Positions 26,906-32,833 of a stretch of DNA of 32,833 nt are shown in pieces. Source of the DNA: Gammaproteobacteria bacterium. GTDB taxonomy: Bacteria; Pseudomonadota; Gammaproteobacteria; Enterobacterales; Alteromonadaceae. A program made the translations under genes and the position numbers. The stretch is taken from NCBI GenBank assembly GCA_018820995.1, contig JAHJNE010000633.1, positions 1 to 32,833 on the forward strand, given 5' to 3'. The notes under the pieces were generated by a model. That model ran no database searches, was not told where the DNA came from, and saw only the letters and a program-made list of their open reading frames with translations. Position 1 is the stretch's first letter; each line of letters begins with the position of its first letter.

Positions 26906-27846
26906 AATGCCGCCTCAATCAGTAAGCCCATGCCAAGCAAAGCATCATTCACCGGCAGTTGTTGTTGCGTGCGGAATGTGGCTTTAAAATACATCGCATT
27001 GCCCCAATTTTGTCGTTTTTCACCTTGTGGAGCCAGTTCTGCCAGCTGCACTTCAAATGGCTGACCTGGCGCCACATCAAAACGAGCAGTCAGAGTCTTC
27101 GCATTCTTCAATCGGCGGATATCCATTTCATGCACCCAGGATTCGATAAACAACCCCTGCTGCTCAACAACTTCGGCAATTAACCAGCCTGGCTGGGCTG
27201 TCACACCGGCGAAAAGCTTCGTTCGAAACCAAGGGTGCAAACCGTAATTAATCGCCCCTGCCCGTTGCGCATAAATACTCATTTTTTTCAGTTGTTCTTC
27301 GGCTTCGGCCAGTTCCGCAACGGTGGCTTGCTGCTGTAGTTGTTGCTTTTGTAGTGCCGTCGATTGGTTAATTCGGGCCGTCGCCAAAGTTTCAGCGGCT
27401 TTGTCTGCGGTGGTTCTGGCGCGGTTTAACTCTAATTGGTACTTCTCATAATCATACCGACTGAGGTTTGCCAATGGCACCGCTGCATCAATCCCGGCTT
27501 TTTCCAGCAGTAGCTGGCTACGTTTTAACTCAAATTCGGCTTCCATCACCAACAAGGCATGTTCAGAAACCAACTGTTTGTATTGCTCGTTGACGTTGAT
27601 CAATTGGTTTTTCAGTTGTTCGATGTTTGCTTTGCTATTCCCTGCGTTAAAGACCGCCACCAAATCACCTTCAAGGACCGGCTCCCGTTCCGGCTTCAAC
27701 CATTGCACCTGAATTTGCCAGGAATCACTCAGCGGTGCGACGATCGCCTGACGATGTTCGGACTGCAAAGTTCCTGTCAGCATCAAAGGCAATGAACCTG
27801 AAGTTGCGGTGCCTTGCAGCATCAAAAAAGCCAGTGGAATGATCAT
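26902..27846 (-). CDS. HlyD-like periplasmic adaptor, copy 3
   Basis: Central coiled-coil, 'MSIYAQRAGAINYGLHPWFRTKLFAGVTAQPGWLIAEVVEQQGLFIESWVHEMDIRRL' adaptor-like; overlaps both neighbours by 4 bp. Confidence 0.75.
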   Translation of the reverse strand: MIIPLAFLMLQGTATSGSLPLMLTGTLQSEHRQAIVAPLSDSWQIQVQWLKPEREPVLEGDLVAVFNAGNSKANIEQLKNQLINVNEQYKQLVSEHALLVMEAEFELKRSQLLLEKAGIDAAVPLANLSRYDYEKYQLELNRARTTADKAAETLATARINQSTALQKQQLQQQATVAELAEAEEQLKKMSIYAQRAGAINYGLHPWFRTKLFAGVTAQPGWLIAEVVEQQGLFIESWVHEMDIRRLKNAKTLTARFDVAPGQPFEVQLAELAPQGEKRQNWGNAMYFKATFRTQQQLPVNDALLGMGLLIEAAL

Positions 27847-28514
27847 GATTTGTCCTCAATGATTTTGCCGTCACGCATCCGAATCACCCGCTGGGCATAA
27901 GCAGCTATTTCATCTTCGTGGGTTACCATTACAATGGTGTTCCCCTGCTGATGTAATTGCGTCAGGATTTGCATAATTTCGTCGGAAGTTTTGCTGTCGA
28001 GATTCCCGGTAGGTTCGTCGGCAAAAATCACTTTGGGGTGGTTCACCAGAGCCCTTGCTATGGCGACCCTTTGGCGTTGTCCACCCGACATTTCATGTGG
28101 TTTATGATGCATCCGGTGGCCCAGACCAACTTGCGTCAACAGGTCGTTAGCGCGAGCCAGCCCCTGCTCAGTTGGGATCTCGGTATAGCGCAGCGGTAGC
28201 GCGACATTTTCTGCAGCAGTTAATCTGGGAAGTAAATGAAACGACTGGAATATAAACCCAATATGTTGATTGCGGATCGCCGATAACTCTTCGTCATTCA
28301 GGGTGCTGACTGACTTACCATTTAGCTGATAGCTGCCGTCACTCGGTCGGTCGAGGCATCCCAATAGATTCATCAGCGTTGATTTACCCGAGCCCGAAGT
28401 GCCCATAATGGCGACAAATTCATTTTCAGCAATGTGAAGATTGATGTCAGCTAAAGCGATAACTTCGTTGTCACCTTCACCAAACACCTTTCGCAGTTGA
28501 CGTACTTCTATCAT
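27843..28514 (-). CDS. LolD/MacB-type ABC transporter ATP-binding protein
   Basis: IMGTSGSGKSTLMNLLGCLDRPSDGSY, SGGQRQRVAIARALVNHPKVIFADEPTGNLDSKT. Confidence 0.95.
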   Translation of the reverse strand: MIEVRQLRKVFGEGDNEVIALADINLHIAENEFVAIMGTSGSGKSTLMNLLGCLDRPSDGSYQLNGKSVSTLNDEELSAIRNQHIGFIFQSFHLLPRLTAAENVALPLRYTEIPTEQGLARANDLLTQVGLGHRMHHKPHEMSGGQRQRVAIARALVNHPKVIFADEPTGNLDSKTSDEIMQILTQLHQQGNTIVMVTHEDEIAAYAQRVIRMRDGKIIEDKS

Positions 28515-28815
28515 CCTTTATATCCCGTCGAATCCAAATGAAACCGGTGGTATTTGTAACAAACATTACGAATAAATTAAGAATAACAATCAAACAGTTA
28601 AGCTAACTAAATTCAGTTTGCCATACAAAAGTTGGCAAGCAATATCAAAATACTTATTTTTCTGTTGATGATATGTAACATAATATTTCATAAAGGTGAA
28701 GTTTAGGCGGGGCAATTCGGGGGGCTTAGTTCTGCAATTTTTAATTTCACCTATTTGCTTACACCCAATTTGCCTGACTGGCGCTAAAACGCTGGGCGCA
28801 GCTCACTAGACCCAC

Positions 28816-29976
28816 TTAACTGCCTGGTGTGAGCTGTCGTTGATGAGTTCTGCTTTTTCCAACCAACATCCTTGCCAGCCAGGTCCAGGACACCAACAGA
28901 TGAAAAGACATCATACTGATAGCAAGCGTGCATAAGCTAGAAATTAGAAATTTAACCGCGATTGGCCAAGCTAAATCAGTCAGTAAAAACTGGATAAAAA
29001 ACAGCACCGGTAAATGCACAATGTAAACCCAATAGCTGATATCAGAGATGTAACGGAGCAGTGGACTGCTGCGGTTTAAATGGCTTTTGGCATAAAGCAC
29101 TGCACTGAGCGTCCACAATACGGCCGTAGCGGCTTCAAACACAACGACGATAAATTTTAATACGCCTTGGTTTTGCGCAGCCGGCAATAAGTAAAAGTAA
29201 AAGGCATAACTAACGGCACCAACACTGAAGTAAAAATGGCGATCCGGTGCATATCGCGGTATCAAATCCTTTTGCATAAAAAAACCATAACCTAAAGCGA
29301 AAAAGATCCCGTAAAACCACAGCGCCCATAACGCCGGAAAGATCCATTCTGGCGCCGGATATGGCACTGAAACCCAATAGAGAGCTGGAATACAGGCGAT
29401 CATCATCAGCAGTAGCAAACTATTAGGTCGTAAGGCAAGAAGCCAATCGGTGAAGGAGGAGCCTAGCAAAATACGGGCGCAATAAGTCAGCAGGTACAAA
29501 AACAACAAATGATATAAAAACCACAGGTGCATGGTGGTGAGCAGTATTGGCGGCTCTGGCGTTGCCATCATGGTACGGATAACCTCAAAAAGTGGCGGTT
29601 GTTGCGAGACATAAGCAAGGCCAAATTGCATCACATAGTGCATCGACAACATTAACAATGGCAAAAACAGCACCAACGGCAGCGCTATCCGGAGCATCCG
29701 ATTTTTGAAAAAAGCCACACCGCCAGACTTATGCAGCATCAATGCGCAAAAAAAGCCGGCCAGCAGGAAAAAAACCGGCATCCGGAATAAGTGGCTCGCC
29801 CAGGCAAACAGATCAAAACCGAAGTGGTTTTTTGGATCGGCACTCGGCCAAAACGAATGCAACATCGGGCTATACGCCAGTGCCGCATGGAAAAATAGCC
29901 CGGCGAGCATGGCCAAGGCGCGCAGGTTATCCATATAAAACAGGCGTGTTTGTCCCTGATCCTGTGGCATGGCCAA
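28816..29976 (-). CDS. Acyltransferase family 3 membrane protein
   Basis: MDNLRALAMLAGLFFHAALAYSPMLHSFW, RMPVFFLLAGFFCALMLHKSGGVAFFKNRMLRIALPL; about ten TM segments. Confidence 0.88.
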   Translation of the reverse strand: MAMPQDQGQTRLFYMDNLRALAMLAGLFFHAALAYSPMLHSFWPSADPKNHFGFDLFAWASHLFRMPVFFLLAGFFCALMLHKSGGVAFFKNRMLRIALPLVLFLPLLMLSMHYVMQFGLAYVSQQPPLFEVIRTMMATPEPPILLTTMHLWFLYHLLFLYLLTYCARILLGSSFTDWLLALRPNSLLLLMMIACIPALYWVSVPYPAPEWIFPALWALWFYGIFFALGYGFFMQKDLIPRYAPDRHFYFSVGAVSYAFYFYLLPAAQNQGVLKFIVVVFEAATAVLWTLSAVLYAKSHLNRSSPLLRYISDISYWVYIVHLPVLFFIQFLLTDLAWPIAVKFLISSLCTLAISMMSFHLLVSWTWLARMLVGKSRTHQRQLTPGS

Positions 29977-30031
29977 GACTCCGTTTTTTAGTGCATAAAT
30001 TGGACTATCAGAACGTTATAAAATCAGAACG

Positions 30032-30718
30032 TTATAAAAAGCTGGTTTTTCGTCTTTGTAGGTAAGCCGTCAGCAGCAAAATACAAATCATCAAGCCGAT
30101 GCTGATGAATAACATTGCCAATGAGACGCTGTTCCAGCTGGCCGTAGGCGCTTCCAGCGTCTGATTTATGGCAGGCATCCGTAATATCCAGATAATAAAA
30201 CCGTTCAGCAACAGGTTGGTAATGATCATCACGGTGACGGTATACCCTTCGGAGTAGGTTAATAACGCGGTCGCGAGGTAACAACAATACGATAGCAAAA
30301 TGAACACACTGACAAGCACGACTATAGGGATCACTCCGTTGTAAATAGGCGTGCTGACAATTACCAGTAACATCCCACCGACCAGCAATAGCCATGGCAC
30401 CAAATACAGCGCCAAATTAGAACCTAACTTCGCCAACGCATAGTCTTGGGCGGTAATAGGTAAACTCATCATAAAAGCCAGAGTCTGATCTTTCTTTTCA
30501 TTAACCACCAGTTCGACGGCTGAGCGCGCGCCAATCACAATCATTAAAGTAATCATCATAATGGCGCCGGTATTAAACATCAGAGGTGTTGCCATCCCCA
30601 TCATACCAATGACCAGCACCCCACCCGCCATATAAGCAGCGAGCGACTTTTTCATCATTTGCCAATCTTTGACGATCAGCCGTTTAATCATTTGATTATT
30701 ATTCATAGCCTTGATCAT
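30032..30718 (-). CDS. ABC-2 type transporter permease
   Basis: 228-aa hydrophobic protein, six predicted TM segments, 'VNEKKDQTLAFMMSLPITAQDYALAKLGSNL', follows an ABC ATPase. Confidence 0.82.
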   Translation of the reverse strand: MIKAMNNNQMIKRLIVKDWQMMKKSLAAYMAGGVLVIGMMGMATPLMFNTGAIMMITLMIVIGARSAVELVVNEKKDQTLAFMMSLPITAQDYALAKLGSNLALYLVPWLLLVGGMLLVIVSTPIYNGVIPIVVLVSVFILLSYCCYLATALLTYSEGYTVTVMIITNLLLNGFIIWILRMPAINQTLEAPTASWNSVSLAMLFISIGLMICILLLTAYLQRRKTSFL

Positions 30719-30729
30719 GAAATGAACTC

Positions 30730-31629
30730 CTATCTGCTGCGCTTTACATTGGCGACAAAAATTTCTTCCAGCGACATCCGATGTTGCTCCAGCACCTTAA
30801 AACCGGCGTGTTGCAACTGCGCACCAAACTCGGGAGTGCATTGGTCGGTAATGATTTCCGCAAGTTGGCCGTTGCGTTTAATACTGACGGCGCCTGCCAC
30901 CTGTGCCGCGGCATCAGAGGCCAGCTGACATCTGAAGCGACCCCAGCTTTCCAGATAACTTTCTTTGTCCTGTAACGCCAACAACTTGCCTCGATCTAAA
31001 AAGGCAATTTGATCGGACAGTTTTTCGATATCGTGGGTATTGTGCGACGAGAACAACACACTGCGTTCATCGTCACGCAGAATGTCGGCCAGTTCACTTA
31101 TTACCTCGTCACGCGCCACTGGATCCAAGCCCGTCGTTGGCTCATCCAGTACCAGTAATTTTGGCCGTCTGGCCAACACGAGTAATAAGCAGGCTTTGAC
31201 GCGCTGTCCATGCGACAAACCTTTAATTTTCTGATCGGCTATTAGCTCAAAACGATGGAGCAAATCTTTGGCATAAGCCTTGTCAAACTGCGGATAAATA
31301 CTTTGAATAAAATCCATATGCCATTGTAAAGTCTGGCTTTTATATAACCGCATATCATCCGAGGCAAAACCGATATCATATTTCGCCTGTACCTGTTGCT
31401 CCGGTAGCTTGTACCCCAGCACTTCAACCTGACCGGCTTGGGCTTTGACTAAGCCCATTAAAATGCGGATGGTGGTTGATTTACCCGCGCCGTTCACGCC
31501 TACCAATCCCAGTACTTGCCCTTTTGGCAACGCCAAATTAAGGTTTTCCATGGTAAAATGCGGGTAACGAATACTGATGTTCCGCATCTCAAAAGCAAGT
31601 TGTTGCATGACTTCCATCCTATTATTCAC
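30730..31629 (-). CDS. ABC transporter ATP-binding protein (ABC-2 family partner, YtrB-like)
   Basis: GVNGAGKSTTIRILMGL, LSHGQRVKACLLLVLARRPKLLVLDEPTTGLDPVARDEV. Confidence 0.93.
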   Translation of the reverse strand: MNNRMEVMQQLAFEMRNISIRYPHFTMENLNLALPKGQVLGLVGVNGAGKSTTIRILMGLVKAQAGQVEVLGYKLPEQQVQAKYDIGFASDDMRLYKSQTLQWHMDFIQSIYPQFDKAYAKDLLHRFELIADQKIKGLSHGQRVKACLLLVLARRPKLLVLDEPTTGLDPVARDEVISELADILRDDERSVLFSSHNTHDIEKLSDQIAFLDRGKLLALQDKESYLESWGRFRCQLASDAAAQVAGAVSIKRNGQLAEIITDQCTPEFGAQLQHAGFKVLEQHRMSLEEIFVANVKRSR

Positions 31630-32017
31630 GGCGTGGTTCGCGCCGTAGCTCCAGTTGCTGCTGCACAGTGTCCAGAATTTGTTCTTCCGTCAGTTGCAGC
31701 TGTTTGGCTATATCAATGGCTTGGTCTAACTGTTGCTGCAGCTGTTGTTGCAACAATTGCAGTTGCAAATCCGGTTGTGCCGAAACAAAAGAGCCACGAC
31801 CGGCTTGCGTCACAATGACTCCCGCTTGCTCCAGCTCGGCATAAGCACGTTTGACCGTAATCACACTGACCTTGGTTGTTGCAGCCAATTCACGGATCGA
31901 CGGCAACGCCATATTCGTTGGCCAATCCCCCAGCAAGACCTTGCTGGTGATTTGCTCAACAATTTGTAAATACATTGGTTTCTTGTCTGTCGCCGACAGA
32001 AACAAGTCATCACTCAT
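31622..32017 (-). CDS. GntR family (YtrA subfamily) transcriptional regulator
   Basis: KPMYLQIVEQITSKVLLGDWPTNMALPSIRELAATTKVSVITVKRAYAELEQAGVIVTQAGRGSFV. Confidence 0.92.
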   Translation of the reverse strand: MSDDLFLSATDKKPMYLQIVEQITSKVLLGDWPTNMALPSIRELAATTKVSVITVKRAYAELEQAGVIVTQAGRGSFVSAQPDLQLQLLQQQLQQQLDQAIDIAKQLQLTEEQILDTVQQQLELRREPRRE

Positions 32018-32042
32018 AAAAATTCCTGCATGCAGTTCATCC

Positions 32043-32081
32043 GTGCATATTTGATATGCACAGTATATATACAGATATACA
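32043..32081. promoter_or_regulatory. Candidate GntR/YtrA-type operator(s)
   Basis: Perfect palindrome GTGCATAT-TTG-ATATGCAC, followed by GTATATATACAGATATACAC, directly upstream of the gntR gene. Confidence 0.6.
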
Positions 32082-32640
32082 CAGTCAAGAGAAATATTTC
32101 AGAAAATAGCTGAGGGCGCGTAACGACAGCGCGTACTAACCTTGTAGAGAGGACTTTATTAAGTAGAGAGTGAGTCATCGGGGTTCAAGCAGTCAACGAT
32201 GGTGATTTTAGAATTAAATTTTGAGAAACCAATTAGTTGAATTTACGAATAGCAACGTTAAATCAAAATAAAAAAGCCTGATAGGTGACCTAACTGGCTT
32301 TATTTATTTTGATGAAAAAACTGTTCGTTGAGCAGCATAATTAAACGTTTTTTGGCCTTAGTAAAAATAACGACAAACCAAACAAGACTAAATGGACCAA
32401 GTGTCATTCGTTTCGAAACAGTTGGATTACGTGTAACCTGCATTGATTTGGGCATTTGCCCAATCCAAGCAAGTAAATTACAACGACCCATTTGTGAATC
32501 TATCGCTCAGCGTAAAATTACACACTGAAGCAGAATCCCACGAATAAAGACAAAACGGCAACATGCAATATCGTTATTTGAAAGCAGCGACCAAGCATGA
32601 AAATTGGCTCGATGCCAATCGCTTCAACTGACAAATTCGC

Positions 32641-32833
32641 CTACACCTGCCGCCGCGCCGATTTAAGTGGCGCATCATCACTCCAATAGGGTGGCTGACC
32701 GTAGTGGCGGTAAATGTCATGCTCAAGCGCTCGATTCACGACCATATCGACATTATACTGCGGTGCTTCCTGCAAATTTTGGCGCAGTAGCGGCACTGTC
32801 ACCATCGCACTGGCCCAATCTATTTCAATCGCC
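32641..32833 (-). CDS. C-terminal part of a CDS running off the window, unknown product
   Basis: Minus-strand open frame: ...AIEIDWASAMVTVPLLRQNLQEAPQYNVDMVVNRALEHDIYRHYGQPPYWSDDAPLKSARRQV*. Confidence 0.55.
   Translation of the reverse strand, partial: AIEIDWASAMVTVPLLRQNLQEAPQYNVDMVVNRALEHDIYRHYGQPPYWSDDAPLKSARRQV

Noticed and set aside
31622-31760. CAG/CTG-rich stretch in the gntR 3' end as a microsatellite or regulatory repeat
   Set aside because: It encodes a Q/L-rich coiled-coil tail in frame (LQLLQQQLQQQLDQ) with imperfect codon mix; ordinary coding low complexity.
32300-32491. 63-aa minus-strand ORF followed by a terminator-like hairpin (AAAGCC...GGCTTTTTT, about 32267-32304)
   Set aside because: Hydrophobic segment and downstream hairpin are suggestive, but no RBS or family recognised; left uncalled.
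1-32833. CRISPR array or defence system
   Set aside because: No regularly spaced direct repeats and no cas, restriction, or toxin-antitoxin motifs were recognised among the ORFs.

Overview
The window looks gammaproteobacterial. The left ~20 kb is a dense nitrate-utilisation and molybdenum-cofactor (Moco) block: nrtA/nrtB/nasD-type nitrate ABC importer, an FAD/NAD(P)H oxidoreductase, a NasA-type molybdopterin nitrate reductase with a C-terminal BFD-like Cys domain, a Moco riboswitch ahead of moaA-mobA-moaB-moaC-moaD-moaE-modA-modB-modC, a ThDP-dependent indole/phenylpyruvate-decarboxylase-like enzyme, moeA, a NarL-type regulator and narK. It is followed by an XRE repressor with twin operators, a small excisionase-like ORF, a tyrosine integrase and a 49-nt 3' fragment of tRNA-Val(GAC). 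That layout fits the right end of an integrative element whose cargo may be the nitrate/Moco block. The right ~10 kb holds a MacB-type ABC exporter operon with three consecutive membrane-fusion proteins, an acyltransferase-3 protein, and a GntR(YtrA-like)/ABC-2 operon. Non-coding structure includes terminator-like hairpins in the leaders of both nrtA and nasA, FNR-like and NarL-like palindromes, a 268-bp nested-palindrome MITE, an orphan perfect-palindrome terminator, and two related GGGTCnGAG palindromes between convergent genes. All calls come from reading the sequence and from recall of families; no search was run.
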